From Gari tellinella (taxonomy: Eukaryota > Mollusca > Bivalvia > Cardiida > Psammobiidae), in assembly GCA_922989275.2 (NCBI GenBank), contig OV277871.1, positions 1,612,001 through 1,676,000 on the forward strand: a DNA stretch of 64,000 nt. The letters run 5' to 3'. The notes beneath the pieces were generated by a model. It saw nothing but the letters and a program-made list of their open reading frames with translations. It searched no databases and was not told where the DNA came from. The position numbers and the translations under genes are program-made. Shown here one piece after another: positions 21,683 through 33,524 of this stretch; the first letter of the stretch is position 1; every line of letters starts with the position of its first letter.

Positions 21683-22051
21683 ATAAAATTCAAAATGTTA
21701 TATAAAAAAAAAGCTAACGAAAATTTTAAGCAGACGATATTATAGCGATGACGTTTTTGGACGGTTGTTACGTCATTATGACAGAGAGAGTTAGTCATAC
21801 ATATATTAGCGTGTCAACGTCACATGCAGTAAATACTTTTGAGAAATACTAGCTTGATCCGCGCATGCAGTCAATATAATGAGGATATACATGTATACTA
21901 CTCAAAGTTTGCTAAGCACCAAGGGTAAAATTTCCATAGGTACCAATGCATTATAAACACACACCTTCCTACGTGTTTGTTCGATTTCTTCTAGATTTGG
22001 AGATGTTTTGGCCAAAGGTTTACTTTACGAATTCTAAAAAATGTACAATTT
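21683..22051. other. Unassigned
   Basis: Upstream of the truncated LINE; nothing recognised. Confidence 0.5.
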
Positions 22052-22310
22052 TTCAGGTCTTGTAGGCAAAACCCGACGAAATTATTAAAATGTGAAATTT
22101 ATTAGAATTCACCAAAATTTTCAAATCCATTGAATTCTACATTGTTATGTTCTTAGAGATGGTTTTCGTTGGTAAAATCAATGGTTTATCTTTTAATGTT
22201 CAATTTTACCCACTGTAACATGTCTAAGAACATTGGATTTGAAATTTGGGTGAAATCTCAGAAATTTCACAATTTGATAATTTCCTCGGATTTCGCCTAT
22301 GGGACCTGAA
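22052..22310. mobile_element. TIR MITE, ends TTCAGGTC
   Basis: The arms align for about 80 bp (TTCAGGTC, then TAGGC-AAA-CCGA-GAAATTAT, TGTGAAATTT and TTCAAATCCA). No ORF. Confidence 0.75.
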
Positions 22311-23272
22311 TAAGTGCAAATCTTTAAGAATCTGTTTTGAGATGTGATAGGATCAATGCATTGGTATTTCAGTCATATCGCGACGTCCAGCTAATTACAG
22401 GTGGAGGAAGACACCAGAAGTCCTTTATGCACTGTTTCAGGCACAAATAATAGATACTCTTCAAATATGCCTGCAATAATATTCAAGTATTTAAATCATT
22501 AACAAAAGGCCAAATCCGGAATTTTCCGTCTCTTAACAATCTTACTTAGTGTTAGATTATTTCTGTATATCCAAATAGTTACAAAATCTGCAACCAAAGA
22601 CACAGTTTTCAATAGTTTTTCTTACAATCTCCTGGATTTCTTTTCAATATAAATTTCCATTTTTCAGTTTGAAACTATCATCCAAATACTTTGATACATG
22701 TATATTTTGTAAGTAAACATCATAATTTGTGTTACGAGTGCTAGTTAAGGCATATTCTTGTATGTAGATTTTGAGAACATTTACTATTATGAAACTTTAG
22801 TCCCTTACTTCAAAATATCTCTCTTTTAGCACCACCAACATCGACAACAACAAAACCAGGCCTTATTGTTTATTTAAGACTTTAAGCTTTGAAGGAAAAC
22901 AAGGTTATGTAGACAAGTTCTGCATGATTTTGTTATTATATGTAGCAATCATTTTTAAAATTTATGCATATTTTCTGAAATCATTTATTTTTAGATTTAA
23001 CGCTTTGCCAGTTACTAGGCTACTCATCTATCAAAATGTCAAATAAATTATAACATTTGCAATGCAATCGTTCTTGAAGCCAAAATATGCTTGGTGGCAA
23101 ATAATGACCCTGCATGCATGCTGATTCAATTATATACATGTTTCGGCTATGCCATGAGAAAAACAGACTTACTGCATTGTGACTCGTTTCAATTTGTGTT
23201 TCCATTTGTTGAAATATTCTGACAATCGACTACAATTGAACAAAACAAACACAATTATGTCGGTGATGCCAT
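22311..23272. other. Unassigned
   Basis: Strongly AT-rich. No gene or repeat recognised. Confidence 0.5.
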
Positions 23273-23274
23273 TA

Positions 23275-23607
23275 CAGTACTGAACCTTACTAAATTAACA
23301 CTTTTTGCGATTCGCTTGCAATTTGATGGCAATTCGCTTGCAATTCGATGGGAATTCGCTTGCGATTCAAAATAGTAACTTTACCCTCGGGTAAGTTTGC
23401 CTGAATGGTCTACCTCACAAATATTCGCAAAGATGCCTTCGTTATTTGTTTCGATTCCATTTTTGTCACAACCGCTTCGGAAAATCGCGTAAAAATATTC
23501 AAGCGTAAAATTCGCCTTTAAAAGCACCCAATTCGATGGCAATTTGATGGCAATTCGATGGCAATTCGCTTGCGATTATCAATTTAATTTTATAAGGTTC
23601 AGTACTG
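23275..23607. mobile_element. TIR MITE, ends CAGTACTGAACCTTA
   Basis: Flanked by TA on both sides (23273-23274 and 23608-23609), as for Tc1/mariner-type insertion. The interior repeats AATTCGATGGCAATTCGC and ATTCGCTTGCGATT several times in tandem-like fashion. Confidence 0.8.
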
Positions 23608-23677
23608 TATCAATACATTCCTTGTCCTCACCATAAACAAGTGTCATGTTATTTGTGCGACTGTTACATGTACTTAT

Positions 23678-23893
23678 AACCCTTTCATAATCAAATTATT
23701 CGGGAGAATTTTACCCCTTCGCCGCTTTATTGTGGTCTGCTTTATTGGTTCCGTCTAAAAGACACGTTCCAAAGTTAGAGTCAGTGTTGTATGACTTAAT
23801 AAATATCGACAACAGTGTTACGCGGCGTCTGCTCAGGGCCACAACTGTTTGCAAACGCGCTTTAAGGCATCGTTGAGAGTGAAAGGGTTAATG
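23678..23893 (+). mobile_element. Family B MITE, left hairpin arm lost
   Basis: ATAACCCTTTCATAATC to GAGTGAAAGGGTTAA. After ATCGACAACAGTG it jumps to TTACGCGGCGTCTG. Confidence 0.8.
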
Positions 23894-25224
23894 ACAATAT
23901 GAGTTCATTACACAATTGTTTTCTATCTTTTAATCAAACTGACAAACTTCATTGGTGTTTAACAAAATGCATTGACATACTCGCTTGACTCTTTTTACTG
24001 TTTTAAAAATATTCGAAATATTTTCATAAACTTAAATATGATAAATATCGACAGATATCAGAGTGAATACCCTTTAATCAGAGATGAAACTGCTTTTTTA
24101 TGGACGCAAAAAAAAGACTCATCGATGTTACTATAGACTATTGGAGGTAAAACAAGATGAAGATAAGATAAAAGTTGTTCAGGAGCTATACTCACAATAT
24201 TAATGTTGCTAAGCGAAATTCTCTTTGCCTGCAAACCACCAATTTATCGAAATTCGCAAACAGTTAACAACTATTGAGGACGGATGCCGCGAACGGCGGC
24301 TTTTGAACATGATTCAAACATTTTAACCCATGCGTTTAGATTTCATGAACTCAAACTGGTTTGAAAAAACAAAGTTAAAAGCCAAAACTTAAAAATTCTT
24401 TCTGAACTGTCGTTAGGGAAACAAACATCCATAAATAATATCTATGAATTATATTATGAAAAGGGGAAACCTCAACTTCAATAGAACTTCTAAGGGTTCG
24501 TAAGCGATATAAGAATAACAAGGATAGCAACAGCAAAATAGTAGAACATGTTTCAAGTCGGCCATTTCGAAGAATGTAATTCGGCAAAGTTTCAGAAACG
24601 TGATTGCTTAAGTCAGTTTTCCATAAATACGCCGTTTTACACATTTAGATATTCCTACACCGAAGAAAATAGTTCCATTTTCTACAGTGTTGCATATACA
24701 CTATAAATCAGTTCTCAAGAAAAATGCAATTCTTAATACATGTATACATCATATTTCTGTATTTATGTCAGAATTGTTCAATATTACTAGCTTATATTAG
24801 AAATACGTCATATAAAAAATACAGACCGATATTTTCACGCCGAAGTGTCAAGTTGATGTTTACAATGTAACTTATTGTATTGCGTTCGGATTGTAACCAG
24901 TTTTAGTTATGCGGTTCTGGCTATTCCTCTCAGTGCGCATACTATTCGTATCTACACATATTTTAGTTCATTCTAGTAGTAAATTAAAGTCCACATTAAT
25001 CTTGTTTCTTCGAACAACCCAAGAAAAAGACAACCCGAATAATGCGACTGCACATAGCCGCCATGTTTCCCGCTTTATGATCTGATTGTTTTGGTGTTCA
25101 TGCAAAAGGAATTGCGAAATTATCGACACAAGAACAATGAATCAGAAGCACGATTCACATAGTAACCGATCATTCTCTGTCGTTAATTTCGAATATTTAC
25201 ATTCGCCCTGCACAGTCCTTATAA
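23894..25224. other. Unassigned
   Basis: Mostly unstructured. Decayed hairpin-like GGATGCCGCGAACGGCGGC near 24282 and a family G-like CACCGAAGAAAATAGTTCC near 24660. Confidence 0.5.
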
Positions 25225-26208
25225 ACATTTTGTTCAAATAGAGTTGCATTTTCCCATGAATGTTAAATTTAACAAGAATATCGTTCCCGACGATGGATGC
25301 TCCCCAAAGGAAAAATCCAAAGGTATATCATGTTTAGTAGGTGAACACAGTATCAAGTTTCATCAACTTATGATGTAACGTTCAGGAGATATGCTTCAGA
25401 CAAAAATATTTTTTTTTTTTATGAAAAAAGGTCGACAATTAAATATTTGGAGATGACAGAGTTATAATTCGTGTGTACTACGCTTCTTTTTGTCAAACTC
25501 TAACACAGTATCAAGTTTCATCAAGTTACAGTGCTTCAGAAAATTTGATTTTTATAAGGAAATGGGAGATTGTTCAATATTGGGAATGGCAGAGTTATGG
25601 TTCTTGAGTACAGCACTTACCTTTTTCATCCCATATCATGGTATCAAGTTTCATCAACTTACAATTCACTGCTCAGGAGATATGCTCCGGACGAAATTTG
25701 ATCTTTTTTGAATAGAAAAGGGGAGATAATTCAATATTGGGAGATGACTGAGTCTTGGTTGGTTCTTGTGTACTGCACTCCCTTATGTCATCATCTATCA
25801 CTGTATCAAGTTTCATTAACTTACAGTGTAACAGTCAAGAGATATGCTCCGGACAAAATTTGTTTGCTTTTTAGAAAAAGGGACATACTTCATTATTGAG
25901 AGATGACAGAGTTACTGTTCTTGTGTACTGCACTTTCTTTTGTCATCTTCTTTCACTGTAACAAGTTTCATCAACTTATGGTGTAACAGTCCAGAGATAT
26001 GCTCAGGACAAAATTGATTTATTTTATGAGAAAAAGGGAGATGATTCAAAATAAGAAGATGTGAAAGTAAGGGTTCTTGTGTACTGCACTTTTTAATGTC
26101 ATCCTCTATCATTGTGTCAAGTTTCATCAACTTAGGGTGTAACAGTCCAGAGATATACTCTGGACAAAAGATTCAGACATAATTGATTTTTTATGAGAAA
26201 AGTTAAGA

Positions 26209-26458
26209 TACAGTGGAGAATCTGTTATTCTTTCCCAATAAACGCGTTTACGCTAAAACTATTATTTGCAGTGCAAACAGTTTGGAGCCAGATCAGACGC
26301 CGGGTAACCCGGCGTCTGATCAGGCTCCAAACTGTTTGCCACCAAGATAAACAAGAATTATCAGAATTGTCCAAAAGTTGTTCTTTTCTACGTTTTAGTG
26401 CTTTGCGTTTGCGTACGTTTGCGTTTAAACGGGAAAGAATAACAGATTCTCCACTGTA
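26209..26458 (+). mobile_element. Family A MITE inside the pearl-like array
   Basis: Complete, TA-flanked, and splits a core unit just before ATTCAATATTGGGAGATG. Confidence 0.95.
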
Positions 26459-26587
26459 ATTCAATATTGGGAGATGACAGAGTTACGGCTTTTGTGTACT
26501 GCACCTCCTTCTGTCATTCTCTATCACTGTATCAAGTTTCATTAACCTACGATGAACCTTTCGACAGATATGCTCCGGACAAAAAAG

Positions 26588-26668
26588 GGTGACGGACGGA
26601 CGGACGGCGGGACAGACAGACGGTTAGACAGACAGACAGACGGACAGACAGTCGGAGGGAACACGGAC
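26588..26668. repeat. GACGGACG/GACAGACA microsatellite
   Basis: Imperfect tetranucleotide run between the core units and the right flank of the pearl-like element. Confidence 0.9.
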
Positions 26669-26864
26669 GGACGGCATAGCGGCGACTATTTGCCCCCCTA
26701 AAGGGAGCATACTCCGCCTTTTTTCAGTGTACATGTGGGAAGTTTATGTTGCAATGTGCAAACCATATATAGAGATCGTACTAGGATTGACAACGCATAG
26801 CAACGGGCAAAATAGTTTTAGGCTTACAGGTTATTATGGATCTCGGTTGACAATGAAATATAAA

Positions 26865-27028
26865 AATAAAAAATAAATTGTGTACTTCCAGTATTCATGC
26901 GGTTATGAAACTCGCGTTTACTAGCAAAGAATAATATGAAGCCATTCGGGCTTCACTATCTTTGCTAGTAAAAGCAACTGGGTTTCATAACCGCATGAGT
27001 ACCGGAAGTACGCAATTCATTTCTTACA
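26865..27028. mobile_element. Palindromic MITE with GTACTTCC arms
   Basis: GTACTTCCAGTATTCATGCG and ACTAGCAAAGA on the left are mirrored by TCTTTGCTAGT and the complement on the right, round a short centre with AAGCCATTCGGGCTT. Confidence 0.75.
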
Positions 27029-27284
27029 TAAAAACAGTATTAAGCTAAAATGCAGGTAAAGGGAAACAACATCAATGTGTTGTGAAAAGACTCCACTGGT
27101 AACATATTCAAGTTTTCAAGTTAGATTTAAAAGTGTTTTGATTAGCTAAAATGATTATTTGACACTTAGTCCGATTTTAGTATTATGTTATTATTATGGC
27201 ATGGTGGCGCTATGATGTAAGATTTATTCATACTTTAAGCGGCTTTATAAATCTTATTTTCAGTCACTCTTAAAAAATAAGCCC

Positions 27285-27412
27285 TCTGATGATGGTCAAC
27301 ACTGTTTGTCATTTTGAAATATATTGTTAAAATCAACCCTAAATAGTCCAAAATGGACCAGACTTATTTTGGAATTGTTCATTAAAAGTTTCAGGGGTGA
27401 ATGAGTTACATA
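27285..27412. repeat. Family H, partial
   Basis: GCCCTCTGATGATGGTCAAC, TTTGAAATATATTG, AAAATGGACCAGAC, TTCAGGGGTGAATGAGTTA. Confidence 0.55.
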
Positions 27413-27649
27413 TTTGGAAATGTTTCGTTGACTCGTGGTTTTCAAGGTTTGTTAAATTATACAGGTTTTACCATCCGCGTAGTAATACAGTATGTGGGTG
27501 ATTCATAAAGTAGTATATTATATGCACACTGTGTCATACAATATTTACGGCACTGTACGTTTTGCACATTAATGTGAGAAAGCTCCATTATAAATATTTA
27601 TGCAATATTTCTATTCTCTATTAAACTGGCAGGTGCCTTTAAGACAACA

Positions 27650-27898
27650 TACAGTGGAGAATCTGTTATTCTTTCCCGTTTAAACGCAAACGTACGCAAA
27701 CACAAAGCACTAAAACGTAGAAAAGAACAACTTTTGGACAATTCTGATAATTCTTGTTAATCTTGGTGGAAACAGTTTGGAGCCTGATCAGACGCCGGGT
27801 TACCCGGCGTCTGATCAGGCTCCAAACTGTTTGCACTGCAAATAATAGTTTTAGCGTAAACGCGTTTATTGGGAAAGAATAACAGATTCTCCACTGTA
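27650..27898 (-). mobile_element. Family A MITE, complete
   Basis: TA-flanked. One of the few copies whose hairpin is a perfect palindrome (GAGCCTGATCAG pairs with CTGATCAGGCTC). Confidence 0.95.
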
Positions 27899-28326
27899 TG
27901 CCTATTACAGGGAGGAAGACGTTTTTATATCAGAAACTAAATGCAACAGTGATAAATAGAATAAAAAAGGCAAGTTCTTGAAAATGTTAAAGGTTATAGT
28001 ATTTTATTTGATGAAACGCAAAATTACTCAGTATTTGATCTGTCCCCTAGCTGTTTGCAATAGCCATCATTGATCTAGCGAAAACTTATTTAATGGGAAA
28101 GAAAAGAGCATTCTCAACTGTTTTGAGTGTTCTATAAAACCAGGATGACTGTTTGTACTGTTTCAGAATTGTTTCAGACGGTTAACTTGCCCGGTTGAAT
28201 TCCCAATTGGTGTACAGTTCACCAGATGCCGTTTGATACAATGTAGCAAGAATGGTCATTTTTATGAGCTGTCAGTCTGGGTTCAAATGGAAGTTAGTTT
28301 TCCTTCGAGAGTGGTTTGGTATCAGT
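27899..28326. other. Unassigned
   Basis: Vague family A resemblance at 27905-28125 (GGGAGGAAGACG, GTTTGCAATAGCC, TTCTCAACTG); otherwise nothing. Confidence 0.45.
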
Positions 28327-28575
28327 TACAGTGGAGAAAACGTTATTATTTCCCGTTTAAACGCAAACGAAACGCAAGCGCAAACTAATAATATGTAGGA
28401 AAATACATTTTTGGCATTTCTTATTATTTGTTTTAATCTGAGTGGCAAACACTTTGGAGCCTGATCAGACGCCGGGTTACCCGGCGTCTGATCTGACTTC
28501 AAACTGGTTGCAATGGAAATATCAGTTTTAGCGTAAACGCGTTTATTGGGAAAGAATAACGTTTTCTACACTGTA
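28327..28575 (-). mobile_element. Family A MITE, complete
   Basis: AACGTT-type ends. The right hairpin arm reads CTGATCTGACTTC. Confidence 0.9.
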
Positions 28576-28619
28576 TCAGTTATCTAACAGACATTATGCT
28601 CTGTGTGGAATTTGTTTCT

Positions 28620-28815
28620 TTAAACCATTACTCATAAAACGCATTTTACGCTTCAAATGTATCCCTCCACTGAAGAAAATAGTTCCATTTGATATTGTAA
28701 TGAATATGCACCGTTGAAATACATTCTATAACAAAGCAGATGGAAGATTAAAACTGGCTTGAAGTAAAGAAGAAATGCATTCAGCTTTACTTTCAGTCTG
28801 TTTTAAGCAACAATC
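28620..28815. repeat. Family G repeat with hairpin
   Basis: TAAACCATTACTC and CACTGAAGAAAATAGTTCC, then a damaged hairpin AAAGCAGATGGAAG ... GCTTTACTTTCAGTCTG. Confidence 0.6.
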
Positions 28816-28849
28816 TGTCTCATTCACCTTGTCACCATTGCTGCCTTGC

Positions 28850-29088
28850 TACAGTGGAGAAAACGTTATTCTTTCCCGCTTAAACGCAAAAGAAACGCAA
28901 ACGCAAAGCCCTTAAATGTAGAAAAGTACAGCTTTTGGACAATTCAGACAATTCATGTTCATTTTAGTGGCAAACAGGTTGGAGCCTGATCAGACGCCGG
29001 GTTACCTGGCTCCAAACTATTTGCAATAGAAATAATAGTGTTAGCGTAAACGCGTTTATTGGGAAAGAATAGCGTTTTCTCCACTGAA
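28850..29088 (-). mobile_element. Family A MITE, hairpin partly deleted
   Basis: After GACGCCGGGTTACC the sequence jumps to TGGCTCCAAAC, so most of the right inner stem is lost. Confidence 0.85.
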
Positions 29089-29717
29089 TGTTTTTAAACA
29101 GTTCGGATCCTAGTCAGACGCTGAATGTCTTACTTGTCTTAATAATCTATCTTAAGCAACCGTTACGTCTTTCTTTGATCAACAGTCTGTACCTATATGT
29201 ATTTTTGTGAAGCGCTTTGGAGCGAATACTGTAGCATAGTTCGATGTTTTTATCCACCCAGTTTCATGGATCTGCTTTATAACAAGGCAAACGTTTTTGT
29301 CTACATTTTATTTCCTTAAGTGTTTCCAGGCACGTCTCTATAAACCAGCATCCTACATTACTCCAAGACCTGTACTACATGTAAACGTATCCCTACATCT
29401 TGCCACTATAATCAACAGTTCTCTCTAAATCCAACTTCTCTCTACTACTCTCGCAGAGCGCGCAGGCTCTTTATATTTAATGTCTGTACGAGCTCGAATG
29501 AATAACGTCAGAGCCACGTAAGCACATTCCAGCCACGTCCTAGCAACGTAACTAGGCGTAGTCTTACGGTCTCTGGCACCCTAATAAGGGACTCTATCCC
29601 CGGCTCATAACCAAATATGTAATAACCTAGTCGATTGACGTAACATCCGTTGTTATGCAATTTGCATAACGGAAGCGTGGGATGACAGAAAATTGCCTTT
29701 TCCGGGATAAGGGGAGT
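29089..29717. other. Unassigned
   Basis: No gene recognised; moderate GC around 29450-29620. Confidence 0.5.
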
Positions 29718-29807
29718 TACAGTGGAGAATCTGTTATTCTTTCCCGTTTAAACGCAAACGTAGCGTAAACTCGTTTATTGGGAAAGAATAACAGATTCTC
29801 CACCGTA
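29718..29807 (-). mobile_element. Family A MITE, 90-bp deletion derivative
   Basis: Only the two ends remain, joined at AAACGCAAACG-TAGCGTAAAC; hairpin and flanks are gone. Confidence 0.9.
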
Positions 29808-29993
29808 CCAAAGTCTTACTAATCAGTGACGTAGTTTGACCTTTCGTAATACCCCACACATTCCAGAAGGCGTGACGTAGATTGAGTAATATTAAAATAA
29901 AGTAAGTTGATTCATCGTCGATAAAGACGTTCACAATCAGTAACGTTTGATAAATCCCTAAAACACATACATCTGAACCGATCAATAGCATTA

Positions 29994-30325
29994 GCTATTA
30001 CAACGACCCTCCGAACAACGACTCCCTCTTTACAACGACGCTTTCTACTGTTCCCGAAATAATTATGTCTAACGTTTTTACTGCTTCTATATCGTCTGCT
30101 TAAAATTGTTGTCTGCTGTTTTTCTTACATAATTGACATCTTGACAAAAAAAACCCATAATGATGAGTGACAAACAGCTTGAATCCAGATCAGACGCCGC
30201 GTCTGTCCTGGATTCAAGCTGTTTGCAAATGTAAGCCTATTTCCCTCCCTATAACGACTCCCTCCGAACAAAACATACAATCGGTGTCTCCCATTGGGTG
30301 TCGTTGTAGAGAGGGGAGCACTGTA
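29994..30325 (-). mobile_element. Family C MITE
   Basis: TTACAACGACCCTCCGAAC at the left and GGGGAGCACTGTA at the right. The hairpin is shortened (GACGCCGCGTCTGTCCTGG). Confidence 0.85.
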
Positions 30326-30511
30326 TAATGAAAGCAGAATAAGATCTATTAAGACAAACACATCTTACTGGTTTTAGTCCTTTTCTCAGCGTATCCGTAT
30401 AGTACAACTGACTTTTGATAACTCGATTTGGCTTAGGTCGAATTCTCTTATGTCTCTTACATGTACCCGTATCTCAAAGTGTCAACGTGTCGAAACCCCG
30501 AACACGGGATG

Positions 30512-30869
30512 CAACGCTCGCTCGTTACAACGACACCAATTGGGAGACAAAAATTGTGTGCGTTTTTCGGAGGGAGTCGTTATATGGAGGGAAATGTGCT
30601 TACATTTGCAAACAGCTTGAATCCAGATCAGACGCCGCATAACGCGGCGTCTGATCTCGATTCAAGCTGTTTGTCACTCCTCATTAAAAACATTTCTGTC
30701 AAAATGTTTTTTATCTTCCTTTAGAAAAACAGCAGAAGACAATTGTAAGCAGACGATATTGCAACTTTAAAACGTTAGATATAATTGTCGTGTTTAGGGA
30801 ACTGCGACAAGTGTCGTTGTAAGAAGGGAGTCGTTGTAGGGAGGGTCGTTGTAGAAAGGGAGCACTGTA
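30512..30869 (+). mobile_element. Family C MITE
   Basis: The left tip is eroded; it reads from TACAACGACACCAATTGGG to GAGCACTGTA, hairpin loop CGCATAACGCG. Confidence 0.9.
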
Positions 30870-30984
30870 GTTCAATGTTAGCGGGAATGGATTTCTGAGA
30901 GCCGACTGTACGATAGACATTGCTCAGTATTTGATAAATGATATATGCTTCCAGGATGGGCTAGACAGAAATATCATGCCTGAA

Positions 30985-31200
30985 TAACCATTAATCTCTT
31001 TACTGCAATGACGTCATCTGTTTTAAACAACTGTCGTCTGCTTTTATTTTTCAAATTTAGAATTTAGGTGTTTTAGTTAAGAAACATTGATATGAGTGTC
31101 AAACAGTGTGGATTATGGCCATACGCCACGTTACGCGGCGTCTGATAGTGAGCTTAATGAACAGTGTGTAAATAACACTTTTACTCGGGGCAAGACAATG
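30985..31200 (+). mobile_element. Family B MITE, degenerate
   Basis: TGACGTCATCTG, TGTCGTCTGC, ATATGAGTGTCAAACAG and a damaged hairpin (CCACGTTACGCGGCGTC). Confidence 0.6.
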
Positions 31201-31415
31201 CAAGATTTAACACTTAACTTGCGATATTAATCTGCTTTGAGTGACTTATGCAGTGCAATTATGTATATATTTAATTTTGTCAGTTGTTATGATTACATCT
31301 TAGACGTAAGACCCAGATACAAAGCCGGTTATTTGTCGATTAATTTGGATAAAAAATAGTTGCATTTATCAGACGTGGTGCACTAATCTGGATATGCGTC
31401 ACAATACCTTAAGGT

Positions 31416-31665
31416 TACAGTGGAGAAAACGTTATTCTTTCCCAATAAACGCGTTTACGCTAAAACTAATATTTGCAGTGCAAACAGTTTGGAGCCGGAT
31501 CAGACGCCGGGTAACCCGGCGTCTGATCAGGCTCCAAACTGTTTTCCACCAAGATAAACATGAAATATCAGAATTGTCCAAAAGTTGTTCTTTTCTACGT
31601 TTTAGCGCTTTGCGTTTGCGTACGTTTGCGTTTAAACGGGAAAGAATAACAGATTCTCCACTGTA
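31416..31665 (+). mobile_element. Family A MITE, complete
   Basis: TA-flanked. The left end is AACGTT type and the right end is CAGATT type, a mixed pair. Confidence 0.95.
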
Positions 31666-31734
31666 TAAAGCTTTTGAGTTAAGTCTGAGATCGTTCTCAA
31701 GCATTTTGTTGGTCAGACATGAGATCGTTTATAG

Positions 31735-32048
31735 GCAAATAGTTTAGGACCTGAACAGACGCTTGGTTACCCGGCATCTGATCTGTATCAACCTGTTTGT
31801 AATGGAAAGTTAAGTTTTAGCACGCACTCGTTTATTGGGAAAGAAAAACGTTTATTGTAATAAACTGTAGAAAATGACAACTTTTTGACAATTGTTAACA
31901 TTCACTTTACTGTGATTGGCAAACAGTTTGGAGGCTGATCAGATGCCGGGTTACCCGACGTCTGATCAGGCTGAAGACTGTTTGTAATGATAATAATAGT
32001 CTGACCGTAAACACTTTTCTTGGAAAGAAACACGTCTTGTTCACTGTA
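31735..32048 (-). mobile_element. Two degenerate family A copies in tandem
   Basis: Hairpins GAACAGACGCTTGGTTACCC (near 31752) and CAGATGCCGGGTTACCCGAC (near 31938), with the last end reading TTGTTCACTGTA. Confidence 0.7.
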
Positions 32049-33065
32049 TGATGTACGGTATTAACGATTTAGGACCGCGTCATTGATGTCGCTATCTTAA
32101 ATGACACTCCGTTATGTTATTTATGTTATGTAGATACTATATATATCTTTTGAATTAAAACATAGGTTTATTATATAGCTTAGTTAGTAAACAGTTTGAA
32201 ATGATAATTAGAATACGCAATTAATATGCCCAGTTTAGTAGACACTGGACTTAAATGGGTAAATATGAAATATGTAGAATCTTGGTCACAAGCTGTCTCT
32301 TGCCGCGATTGATAGTCGGAGCTACGGTACCGCATAGTTTAAACCCTAAGTATTTTCCTTAGTACTTTTTGTAATATTTAATCAAGGCAATTACCTTTAT
32401 AAGAGGATGGAAACTGGTCACAACAGGCTGTGTGTCCATCCAAATCGGCAAATTCCATGAATCGCGCAAGCGATTTATGGTTAATTTGCCGATCATTTTC
32501 TGTCGTTTATTTCGCTTCAACACCGAAACAAATCAGTTCATTTTTTATATATTTACCTTATATGTTCTGTAAATTCTAATATTGAATGAACATTGTATTA
32601 GTATGCATGTATGTTTAATCCATATTAGAGGTTGTTAACACAAACAATGTATACCCTGAAAGAAACAGCCATAACCGCATTAATGAAGCTGTGTACATTC
32701 GAACGGGACAAAATAAGTTCCATTGTAATCATTAAACGTCATAAATTTGACATTTTGGCGCGAAAATGCCGATTTGAGGTCATTTTGAAATGAAGTCATT
32801 TTTTAAGGTAGTATAAATATATTGATTATTTTTGTCGAACGCAATGTGCACTTGTGCCATTACCATACATTTCTTGGGACATCGTAGAGATTGACGTCCA
32901 TGGTTTTGTTCGTCGTGCATGCTACATGTACCGGCGGCTTACGGGCTCTACATATTGTAAGACAATCATGTGATACCCGTGAGTTCAGTTGCATGTTTTG
33001 CTATCATAGTTGAGAAGTATCCATGAAACGGGTCCCTATGCAACAAATAAATATTTCTTTTGACC
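32049..33065. other. Unassigned
   Basis: Contains a local palindrome (AATCGGCAAATTCCATGAAT with AATTTGCCGAT near 32445-32490). No gene. Confidence 0.5.
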
Positions 33066-33240
33066 CAGACAGACATCAATGGCTTTTGGCAGTTCGCCTT
33101 GACAGATGATCTCTATGCATGGCTTAAGTCCAGTATAATAATAGAGAACCAGAAAGTATTGTAGCTAGACATCTTTTAATATATTCTTACCATCACGCTA
33201 CTCAGTAGGTTAGCGTGTCTGTGGCCATACAGTTAGTATT
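33066..33240 (+). repeat. Dispersed repeat, inverted partner at 45497
   Basis: GACATCAATGGC, CAGTTCGCCTTGACAGATGA, GTCCAGTATAATAA, ATATTCTTACCATCACG. No ORF or TIR seen. Confidence 0.75.
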
Positions 33241-33305
33241 CTCCTCGCTACAAATAAAGTTTAGAATAGGAAATTGTCTGCAGTTATCATTTGACATTTT
33301 TAATT

Positions 33306-33524
33306 CATCACTCTCAATGACGTCATAAAACGCACTTGCAAACATTATTTATCCCGTCTGATCAGATCTAAACTGTTTGCCACTTGTTTTGAAATTAAAT
33401 ATGTTATGTTGTCTTAAATCTAACTTTGAAACGATTTTGCAGACAAAGTATATGGAAGCAGACGACAATATGGCGGTGAAGGGGTATATACCTCAGGATA
33501 AACGTGATATCATGAAAGGGTTAA
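33306..33524 (-). mobile_element. Family B MITE, left hairpin arm lost
   Basis: CTCTCAATGACGTCATAAAAC, half hairpin CGTCTGATCAGATC, GCAGACGACAATATGGCG, then CATGAAAGGGTTAA. Confidence 0.8.

Larger units (their letters stand above)
25225..26722 (+). mobile_element. Pearl-like tandem element of bivalves
   Basis: After a left flank with ATCGTTCCCGACGATGGATG come seven core units marked by TATCAAGTTTCATCAACTTA (near 25351, 25509, 25642, 25804, 25959, 26115, 26530), spaced about 133 to 162 bp. They are followed by a GACGGACG/GACAGACA microsatellite (26588-26660) and a right flank with CCCCCTAAAGGGAGCATACT. This order matches the published pearl family as I recall it. A family A element interrupts the last units. 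Confidence 0.75.

Noticed and set aside
26281..26340. GATCAGACGCCG hairpins as transcription terminators or pre-miRNAs
   Set aside because: They sit at fixed positions within MITEs and are not followed by T-runs; small-RNA processing is possible but unsupported here.
31394..31747. Frame of 117 codons
   Set aside because: Read-through of the MITE at 31416; an overlapping antisense frame of similar length arises from the palindrome.
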